DNA from: Desulfosarcina sp.
GTDB lineage: Bacteria > Desulfobacterota > Desulfobacteria > Desulfobacterales > Desulfosarcinaceae
Direction of reading: 5' to 3'
NCBI GenBank assembly: GCA_018224455.1
Contig: JAGTUY010000328.1
Location: 1 to 6,229, forward strand
Length of the DNA stretch: 6,229 bases
In this document: positions 1-5,231 of the stretch, one piece after another
Layout of the letters: each line of letters begins with the position of its first letter
How positions within the stretch are numbered: the first letter of the stretch is position 1
Notes under the pieces: generated by a model
The model's input: only the letters and a program-made list of their open reading frames with translations
The model's database searches: none
Told to the model about the DNA's origin: nothing
Made by a program: the position numbers and the translations under genes

Positions 1-178
1 AAAGAATCCTATCTTATAACCGGCGCCAGAGCCGAAGGCATGCTAATTTTAATTCTATGATTGCGTGTGGCACCTTACAAAAACCTGAAAAAATACCCCT
101 CACCCTGTCCCTCTCCCCAAAAGGGCGAGGGAACGTTGAAACAGCCACCGTCAATCTTGGGCAACGATAGATAAGTTG
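1..178. other. Upstream region without a supported gene
   Basis: No complete gene is visible here. In frame 1 the reading is open from the first base to a TGA at 58-60 (about 19 codons, ending in Leu/Ile-rich residues). This could be the tail of an upstream gene cut by the window edge, but it is too short to assign. The frame of the first full gene is closed by a TGA at 137-139, so that gene cannot start earlier. The only structured element is the hairpin at 97-131. I see no convincing sigma-70 promoter: TTGCGT at 61-66 has no good -10 box at the usual spacing. Confidence 0.5.
97..131. repeat. REP-like GC-rich intergenic hairpin
   Basis: A C/T-rich arm (CCCTCTCCC, 109-117) faces a G/A-rich arm (GGGCGAGGG, 123-131) across a five-base loop, CAAAA. 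Eight of nine positions pair, with one T/C mismatch (114/126). The arm is preceded by CCCTCACCCTGT, so the whole element resembles the CCCTCACCC...CCCTCTCCC...GGGAGAGGG palindromic repeats scattered between genes in many proteobacteria, some of which are mobilised by REP-associated tyrosine transposases (RAYT). There is no T-run after the stem, so it is not a standard intrinsic terminator. Only one copy lies in this window, so repeat status is inferred from resemblance. Confidence 0.6.
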
Positions 179-1390
179 ATGCGCACACCACTTCGCATTC
201 TGATAGCCGCTATCTTGGCCGCATTGGGATGCTGGACGGTTTATTTCAACTGGCCGCAGCGGGCAGTTTGGCAGGCAAGCTATGCCTTTTCGGACGAAGA
301 GGAACAGCGGCTTAAGGCTTATCCGAAGGCCCAGTATGAACTGGGTATGCACGCCTGGCTGCAGCAGCAACCGGAGCGGGCCGCTGGCTTTTTCCGGCAG
401 GCCGTTTCACAAGACGCCCTTTTTCTCGACGCGTGGCTCAGGTTGGCTGAAGCCGAGGCTGCGCTGGGCGGTGAAGAAAAAGCCAGGGCCATCCTGACGT
501 TCACTACCGATTTGACGGAGCAGGTGTTTCGCTGGAAGTGGCCGCAGATCCTAATTGCCCGTGAGCTGGGTATGCAAAATCGCCTCTACAGCAACACCAA
601 TTATCTCTTGTCCAGAAAAGTACTCGTTCAGGATGCGCTGCAACTGCTGCACACCCAACTTGGCGGTGAAGCGTCAGCTGTAATCGCTGTTTTGGAGCCG
701 GCAAATTTGGCAGCTTACCTCGACTGGTTGATGCGCTGGGGAATGACTGACGAGAGTTTGATGGTGTGGCAGGCCATGAATGCGGCTTCCGAACCGGAAA
801 AGGAAATCGCCCTGCATTATGCCCATTTCCTGTTGAACCATAAACGCATCACCCCATCGGTGGACATTTGGCAAAAATACACCGGCAGTGCCGGCCTTAC
901 CAATCCAGGATTCGAAAGCAGCCTTACCGGCCAGGGTTTTGATTGGCGTCACTGGGGTGAAAAGGACGCCAACTGGGAACTGAAAAGGGTCTACAACGAG
1001 GCGGTCGAGGGAGAATATGCCCTGAGGATCAAATTCGATGGGCAAGAAAATGTTTCATTTCAACATCTCTACCAGATTTTCGCAGTCAACCCACAGGAAA
1101 AATATCACCTGACGTATGCCTGGAAAAGCAGCGGAGTCACGACCGATGAGGGCCCGTTTATGGAGATTGTCGGTTACGACAAACAGGGGCTTTATCGCGC
1201 CGGACCGATGATCAACGGATCCAATGGCTGGCAAGAGGAAACCATCTCCTTTGAGGTGCCCGCAGACAACTGGGCGGCGGTGGTGCGTTTGCGGCGCCGG
1301 ACCAGCATGCGGTTCGACTCCAAAATCAGGGGCACGGTGTGGTTGGACAACTTCCGGTTGGAGAAGGCTACAAATCAATTGAAGAGGTAA
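179..1390 (+). CDS. Membrane-anchored TPR protein with C-terminal carbohydrate-binding-like domain
   Basis: This is a 403-residue protein that probably acts in the periplasm, tethered to the inner membrane. Residues 5-23 form a hydrophobic helix after a short basic N-terminus (MRTPLR), with no lipobox. Residues about 52-110 look like tetratricopeptide helices (A-x-Y-x-L-G-x-x-x-W, then ERAAGFFRQAV and DAWLRLAEAEAALG). After a helical middle part, residues about 241-395 read as a beta-sandwich of the carbohydrate-binding-module type: it opens with NPGFES, has alternating aromatic strands, and closes with GTVWLDNFRLE, a common ending of such jelly-roll domains. The start is ATG 179; a TTG directly before it (176) is the only other choice, and an in-frame stop at 137-139 rules out anything longer. 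The Shine-Dalgarno is weak. Its position just before a Wzc-type kinase suggests a role in polymer handling or assembly scaffolding. I do not recognise a named family; the sugar-binding role is inferred from fold pattern only. Confidence 0.85.
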   Translation: MRTPLRILIAAILAALGCWTVYFNWPQRAVWQASYAFSDEEEQRLKAYPKAQYELGMHAWLQQQPERAAGFFRQAVSQDALFLDAWLRLAEAEAALGGEEKARAILTFTTDLTEQVFRWKWPQILIARELGMQNRLYSNTNYLLSRKVLVQDALQLLHTQLGGEASAVIAVLEPANLAAYLDWLMRWGMTDESLMVWQAMNAASEPEKEIALHYAHFLLNHKRITPSVDIWQKYTGSAGLTNPGFESSLTGQGFDWRHWGEKDANWELKRVYNEAVEGEYALRIKFDGQENVSFQHLYQIFAVNPQEKYHLTYAWKSSGVTTDEGPFMEIVGYDKQGLYRAGPMINGSNGWQEETISFEVPADNWAAVVRLRRRTSMRFDSKIRGTVWLDNFRLEKATNQLKR

Positions 1391-1393
1391 CAG

Positions 1394-3697
1394 ATGGGCC
1401 CAGATCAAGCAGGATACGAAGGCAACTCCGCAGATCGAATGCTACCGAACATAGCTGGCCATCATCTTCCGGCCAACGAATTTCAGAAGCGGTTCTACGA
1501 TTGGCAGGAGACCGAGGAGATCCAATTGCGCGATTATCTCGATGTCATCCTGCGCAGAAAGTGGTTGATCCTGACGGTGCTCACACTGGTGTTTTTGTCG
1601 ACATTGATATTCACCCTGGCCGTCACCAGAATCTATGAGGCATCGGCTGTTGTGGAGGTCAGTCAGGAAAACCCGCATGTGACAAACTTTCAGGAGGTAT
1701 TGGGTTCGGAAATCCAGGCGCGGGAGTTTTATGAAACCCAGGTCGAGTTGCTTCGCAGCAAGGCGATGATCCACCGTGTGATCGACGAACTCGACTTAAT
1801 CGCTCATCCCGTTATCCGGAAAACGGTTTTCAATGACGGTCAATCCGGAATGTTTGAGCGAATCGGAAGTGCGTTCAAAGCCTTGGCGATGAGCATATCG
1901 CCCGGCCAGGCCCAACCAGCAGTGGCCGAGGATATTGAAACACATCAGGAGGTGGCCGAATACCTGTCAGAAAACCTCACGGTCTCTCCCAGCCGGAAAT
2001 CCATGTTGATCGATGTGGCCTTTCGCTCACCGGATCGCCGGTTGTCCCAATCGGTGGTCAACACGATTGTTGAAGATTTCATCCGGTGGAAAATGGAGTT
2101 GAAGTTAGATGCCTCCGGCATTGCCCGGGATTTTCTGATGATGCAGATGGATCGGGCCAAAATCAACCTTGAAAAAGCCGAAGAACGCCTCAACGAGTTT
2201 GCCAAACATGCCGGGATCGTTTCCCTTGATGCCCGTGTGAACAGCATTTACCGCCATCTTGAGGAATTGAACTCGACCTTCGCTGCGGCCGAGGCCAACA
2301 TGATCTCAAAGACGGCCATCTACCAACAGGCCGTCAAGGACGGCCATGCCAATCTGCCCCGCGTGTTGGAAAGCGACCTGATCGCCAGCTTGAGAGACAA
2401 GTACGCCGATCTGAACGCTGAATACGAGGAGTTGAAAGCGACCTTCCACGATGAGTATCCCAAGGTAAAAACCCTGAAGGCACGCATGGACAGCATCGCG
2501 GCCCTGATTGAAGCGCAGGAAAGAGGGATCTTTCTGTCCATTGAGAACGAATATGAATCCGCACAAAAGATTGTCAGTGCCATGGAAAAACGAATCGAGC
2601 ACCAGAAGAAGCTGGTTTTGGATCTGAACGATCGCGCCACCCAGTACTCGATCATGGCCCGCGAAGTCGACACCAACAAGGCCATATATCAGAGCCTGTT
2701 GCAGCGCGCCAAGGAGATCGAATCCATGGCGGGTGTCTCTTCGAGCAACATTCAAATCGTCAACCGCGCTGACCTGCCGCTCTTGGCCGTCAAGCCAAAC
2801 GTCAAACTCAATTTACTGCTGTCCATCGTCCTGGGTCTGCTCGGTGGTATCGGCTGCGCATTCATGGCTGAGTACTTCACCGATACGTTGACCAATCCCA
2901 GTGAGATATCGGACCGATTTCAAATTCCATTGCTGGGTACGATTCCACAGGCCAAACCCGACAAGCAGGGATTGGAAAATGCGTTTCTGCATCATCCACG
3001 GTCACCTTTTTCCGAAGCCATTCGCTCAACGCGTGTTTCCGTCCAGCTTTCCGGTTCCGGTACCCGCTCCAAATGCTTTCTTATTACCAGCACATTGCCC
3101 AGTGAGGGGAAGACCACCCTGGCTGTCAATCTGGCCTTGAGTTTTGCCGCCGCCGGCGAAAAAACCGTGATCATCGATGCCGACTTGCGCAAACCCCGTC
3201 TGCATGAAGTGTTTGACCTAAAAACCCGCGTCAACGGCAATGGCATGTCGAGTTTTCTGGCCGAGATTACCGATGAGCTAAAAATGTACAGCAGCCGGAC
3301 AAAAAACCTGGGGATCATCCCTTCCGGACCGGTCCCGCCGAACCCGGCCGAATTGCTCGCCTCCGAGCGGTTTAAAATCCTGCTGAGCAGGCTGACCGAC
3401 CAGTACGACCGAATCATCCTGGACGGCCCGCCGCACATTGGTTTTGCCGACACCTTGATCCTGTCAAAATGCGTCGGCGGCATCGTCCTGGTCAGCAGCA
3501 TCGGGGAATCGAGCCGTGAAGCCATCGGACATTTCAAGCGGTCCATAACAAACGTCAACGGCAGGATCTTGGGTTGTGTCGTCAACAAAGTCGATTTCAA
3601 TAGAAAATATGGCTACGGGGGATACTACAAATCCTATCAATCCTATTCCAGCTATGGGTTGGACCAGCAAGGTAAAGAAACACTCTTGGAGGGTTAG
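1394..3697 (+). CDS. Polysaccharide co-polymerase / autophosphorylating tyrosine kinase (Wzc/BY-kinase family)
   Basis: This inner-membrane protein of 767 residues is expected to regulate chain length and export of a surface polysaccharide and to autophosphorylate on tyrosine. After a 56-residue cytoplasmic lead come TM1 (about 57-77), a Wzz-type periplasmic domain, long coiled coils (about 240-400), a GNVR-like segment (about 410-455) and TM2 (about 472-492). The kinase part follows: the oligomerisation motif EX2RX2R (E541, R544, R547), Walker A ending SEGKTT (K573), Walker A' IIDADLRKP (D595, D597) and Walker B IILDGPP (D677). The tail at 739-754 holds seven tyrosines, the usual autophosphorylation cluster. 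Both the co-polymerase and kinase halves are in one chain, as in proteobacterial Wzc, and all nucleotide-binding motifs are intact. ATG 1394 follows GAAGAGG with about six bases of spacing and lies three bases after the previous stop, so the two are probably co-translated. The family call is firm; the polymer made is unknown. Confidence 0.96.
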   Translation: MGPDQAGYEGNSADRMLPNIAGHHLPANEFQKRFYDWQETEEIQLRDYLDVILRRKWLILTVLTLVFLSTLIFTLAVTRIYEASAVVEVSQENPHVTNFQEVLGSEIQAREFYETQVELLRSKAMIHRVIDELDLIAHPVIRKTVFNDGQSGMFERIGSAFKALAMSISPGQAQPAVAEDIETHQEVAEYLSENLTVSPSRKSMLIDVAFRSPDRRLSQSVVNTIVEDFIRWKMELKLDASGIARDFLMMQMDRAKINLEKAEERLNEFAKHAGIVSLDARVNSIYRHLEELNSTFAAAEANMISKTAIYQQAVKDGHANLPRVLESDLIASLRDKYADLNAEYEELKATFHDEYPKVKTLKARMDSIAALIEAQERGIFLSIENEYESAQKIVSAMEKRIEHQKKLVLDLNDRATQYSIMAREVDTNKAIYQSLLQRAKEIESMAGVSSSNIQIVNRADLPLLAVKPNVKLNLLLSIVLGLLGGIGCAFMAEYFTDTLTNPSEISDRFQIPLLGTIPQAKPDKQGLENAFLHHPRSPFSEAIRSTRVSVQLSGSGTRSKCFLITSTLPSEGKTTLAVNLALSFAAAGEKTVIIDADLRKPRLHEVFDLKTRVNGNGMSSFLAEITDELKMYSSRTKNLGIIPSGPVPPNPAELLASERFKILLSRLTDQYDRIILDGPPHIGFADTLILSKCVGGIVLVSSIGESSREAIGHFKRSITNVNGRILGCVVNKVDFNRKYGYGGYYKSYQSYSSYGLDQQGKETLLEG
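3688..3693 (+). promoter_or_regulatory. Ribosome binding site that fixes the GTG start of the J-domain gene
   Basis: GGAGGG ends five bases before GTG 3699 and lies inside the last codons of the kinase gene. The frame is also open upstream to an ATG at 3576, but that would overlap the kinase by about 120 bases without such a site, so GTG 3699 is preferred. Confidence 0.8.
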
Positions 3698-3698
3698 G

Positions 3699-4334
3699 GT
3701 GTCATTGGGAAGACAGCCAAACCATCCCAATCAGCAAACACAATTACTCACCCACTTTATCCGGCAGGTGGATGCGCGCAGCGACACCCCTTCACTGATC
3801 ATGCTGATCGCCGCGGATGCCGATTATCTGCGGTTATGCCGTTCAATTGTCGCTCCGGGCACCGAAACCAACGCACAATTCGCCGACGCCCTTGTCCGCT
3901 TTTGCCGTGACAACGGCATGAACCCGAACCGTCTTAAGGCAAAACTTGCACCCGCCGCCAGGGCCCTCGGAATCGTGCAATCTTCCGACGCCTCTGTCGA
4001 TTTCTACCGTCTTCTGGGTGTTCGATCCAAAGCCGATGCGCAGGAGATCAAAAAGGCCTTTCGCACCAAAGCGGGCAGGGTCCACCCAGACGCCAATGCG
4101 AACCTGAAGGGCTGCAGCCGGGAATTTGTTGAATTGAGCGATGCCTATCAAACCCTGCGTGATCCGGTATTGCGGCATCATTATGACATCAACCGGCAAC
4201 ATCCGTCGCGATGGCATGAACGTCCCGCATGGTCTTTCCCGGCAGATGGAAGACCCGCTATTTTGGTCTGGTATTTAGGCGGCTTGATTTTCATCTTCAT
4301 ACTGCTGCTTCTTTTCTTGGATATGATCGTATAG
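3699..4334 (+). CDS. C-terminally membrane-anchored J-domain (DnaJ-like) protein
   Basis: This is a 211-residue protein starting at GTG 3699, one base after the kinase stop. Residues about 101-165 form a J-domain: DFYRLLGV opens helix I, EIKKAFRTKAGRVHPD carries helix II and the HPD signature (129-131) needed to stimulate DnaK ATPase, and FVELSDAYQTLRDP followed by HHYD matches helix III and the usual end of the domain. There is no Gly/Phe region, zinc finger or DnaJ C-terminal domain, so it is a type III J-protein. Residues about 187-209 are a very hydrophobic helix with only two residues after it, giving a tail-anchor topology with the J-domain in the cytoplasm. The N-terminal 100 residues are helical, contain no motif I recognise, and may be the client- or partner-binding part. 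Placement between the kinase and export genes suggests it brings DnaK to the export machinery; that role is inference. Confidence 0.88.
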   Translation: MSLGRQPNHPNQQTQLLTHFIRQVDARSDTPSLIMLIAADADYLRLCRSIVAPGTETNAQFADALVRFCRDNGMNPNRLKAKLAPAARALGIVQSSDASVDFYRLLGVRSKADAQEIKKAFRTKAGRVHPDANANLKGCSREFVELSDAYQTLRDPVLRHHYDINRQHPSRWHERPAWSFPADGRPAILVWYLGGLIFIFILLLLFLDMIV

Positions 4335-4349
4335 AACCTGAACAGGTTC
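4334..4349. promoter_or_regulatory. Perfect palindrome overlapping the J-gene stop, possible operator or hairpin
   Basis: GAACCTG (4334-4340) and CAGGTTC (4343-4349) are exact inverted repeats separated by AA. The first G is the last base of the J-gene TAG stop. As RNA it could form a six-base-pair stem with a GAAC loop, but no U-run follows, so it is a poor intrinsic terminator. As DNA its two-fold symmetry resembles a dimeric regulator site. Structure is directly visible; function is a guess. Confidence 0.45.
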
Positions 4350-4351
4350 CA

Positions 4352-4371
4352 TTTAAAACGTGGTTTAAAAC
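4352..4371. repeat. TTTAAAAC direct repeat pair upstream of the FecR-like gene
   Basis: TTTAAAAC occurs at 4352-4359 and again at 4364-4371, separated by GTGG, a 12-base period just after the palindrome and just before the FecR-like gene's ribosome binding site. The AT-rich stretch contrasts with its GC-richer surroundings. It could be part of an internal promoter or a protein-binding site, but no clear -35/-10 pair could be assigned. Confidence 0.4.
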
Positions 4372-4376
4372 AATAC

Positions 4377-4383
4377 AGGAGGT
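4377..4383 (+). promoter_or_regulatory. Strong ribosome binding site of the FecR-like gene
   Basis: AGGAGGT lies seven bases before ATG 4391. It selects this start over the upstream in-frame ATG at 4229, which would lie inside the J-domain gene and put 54 extra residues in front of the signal peptide. It is the best Shine-Dalgarno in the window, which suggests high translation of this gene. Confidence 0.85.
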
Positions 4384-4390
4384 TCATGTC

Positions 4391-5161
4391 ATGGTCTTTT
4401 CTAGAGAAAAAAGAATCGAAATCAGAATCGTCGTCTTCTCATTGGCATTTCTAATGGTCAGCCAGGGAGTGTCCGTTTTGGCCGACGCGGACAGGATCTA
4501 TCCGACCAATAAAGTGACCCTTTATCGTGGTGATCAAGTCGTGGGTGTCTACACCAAAGAGGCACCGCTTCCCGAAGGGTCGATCATCTCCGCTGACGGC
4601 AGGTGCGCCGTCAAGCTGGACGATTTGTACCTTGTGGGTGAAGACCAAAGCGTATTTTCGATCAATACCTCCGGCCGGCAGAGAAACCTGTTCGTCAAGG
4701 AGGGCACCGTCTATTTCAAAACCTCGGCGATGAAGCGCTCGTTTTCATTCATAACGCCGGACGGACCGATCAGCGTCCAAGGCATTCGACTCAATGCCGC
4801 CTTTGGCGATGGCTCGATCAAAGGGTACGTGGCCGTTACTGAAAACCGGAGTGAATTTGGGGTGGCGGAGGGCGGATCGATGGATGTGTTCACCGATAAC
4901 GGCCTGATGACCGTTGAAGCCGGCAAAAAGATTATTCTTTCACAAGCGGATATGGGAATCGGACTACCCGAGGAAGAAAAACCGGCGGCCAAGCAACCGC
5001 CGCCTGCCGAGCAGCCATCGGAATCGGAGCCGGGCATGTCGAGAAACAAAAAAATTGTTTACGGCGTATTGGGCGGCGTAGCGATCGCAGGCATTGCCCT
5101 GGGCCTCGGCGGCGGCGGTGGTGGTGGTGGTGGTGGTACCGTGAGTCCGTCGACACCCTGA
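4391..5161 (+). CDS. Secreted FecR-domain protein with C-terminal membrane helix and poly-glycine tail
   Basis: This 256-residue protein has a basic N-terminus (SREKRIEIR), a hydrophobic core and a plausible signal peptidase site near 31-32 (VLA-DA), so the mature part should be periplasmic. Residues about 42-155 resemble a FecR beta-strand domain: L-Y-R-G-D-Q, PLPEGSIISADGRCAVKL, LFVKEGTVYF, then TPDGPISVQGIRLNAAF and a short GYVAVTENR strand. A second beta segment ends at TVEAGKKIIL. A Pro/Glu-rich linker (about 193-215), a basic patch (SRNKK), one hydrophobic Gly/Ala-rich helix (222-239), ten glycines (240-249) and TVSPSTP follow. No anti-sigma N-terminal domain or neighbouring sigma factor is seen, so classical FecR iron signalling is unlikely. 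Stand-alone FecR-domain proteins are often found in polysaccharide loci, and this one may bind peptidoglycan, polymer or export parts. The domain call is fairly secure; the role is unknown. Confidence 0.82.
   Translation: MVFSREKRIEIRIVVFSLAFLMVSQGVSVLADADRIYPTNKVTLYRGDQVVGVYTKEAPLPEGSIISADGRCAVKLDDLYLVGEDQSVFSINTSGRQRNLFVKEGTVYFKTSAMKRSFSFITPDGPISVQGIRLNAAFGDGSIKGYVAVTENRSEFGVAEGGSMDVFTDNGLMTVEAGKKIILSQADMGIGLPEEEKPAAKQPPPAEQPSESEPGMSRNKKIVYGVLGGVAIAGIALGLGGGGGGGGGGTVSPSTP
5108..5137 (+). repeat. Trinucleotide tract GGC(3)GGT(7) coding for ten glycines
   Basis: Three GGC codons are followed by seven identical GGT codons near the 3' end of the FecR-like gene. The run of identical codons is a short tandem repeat that could gain or lose units in threes, changing glycine number without shifting the frame. 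Confidence 0.85.
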
Positions 5162-5217
5162 TGGGGGTTAAAAATGTCAGTCGCCAGAACGATGTCGCGA
5201 CGTATACCCCGCCACAA

Positions 5218-5223
5218 AAGGAG
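5218..5223 (+). promoter_or_regulatory. Ribosome binding site supporting a TTG start for the export gene
   Basis: AAGGAG ends eight bases before TTG 5232. The next in-frame start, ATG 5259, is too far from it. The ATG codons at 5236 and 5239 are in another frame, which closes within about 30 codons. Confidence 0.65.
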
Positions 5224-5231
5224 TAACCGCG

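Noticed and set aside
68..83. TGGCAC at 68-73, as in the -24 element of a sigma-54 promoter
   Set aside because: The expected -12 TTGC element is absent at the right spacing; the bases there are an A-run.
2992..3600. 202-codon open frame on the minus strand inside the kinase gene
   Set aside because: It lies fully opposite conserved kinase motifs, has no recognisable domain and is best explained as a shadow of the real coding frame.
3576..3698. Longer N-terminus for the J-domain protein from ATG 3576
   Set aside because: It would overlap the kinase's tyrosine-rich tail by about 120 bases, and a well-placed GGAGGG site precedes GTG 3699.
4229..4390. Longer N-terminus for the FecR-like protein from ATG 4229
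   Set aside because: The extra 54 residues come from another frame of the J-domain gene and would precede a normal signal peptide; AGGAGGT fixes ATG 4391.
4391..5161. Classical FecR anti-sigma regulator of iron uptake
   Set aside because: There is an N-terminal signal peptide, with no cytoplasmic sigma-binding domain, and no FecI-type sigma factor or TonB receptor gene nearby.
5194..5201. Eight-base palindrome GTCGCGAC in the gap before the export gene
   Set aside because: It is short, lies in GC-rich sequence where such palindromes arise easily, and has no supporting flanking symmetry.
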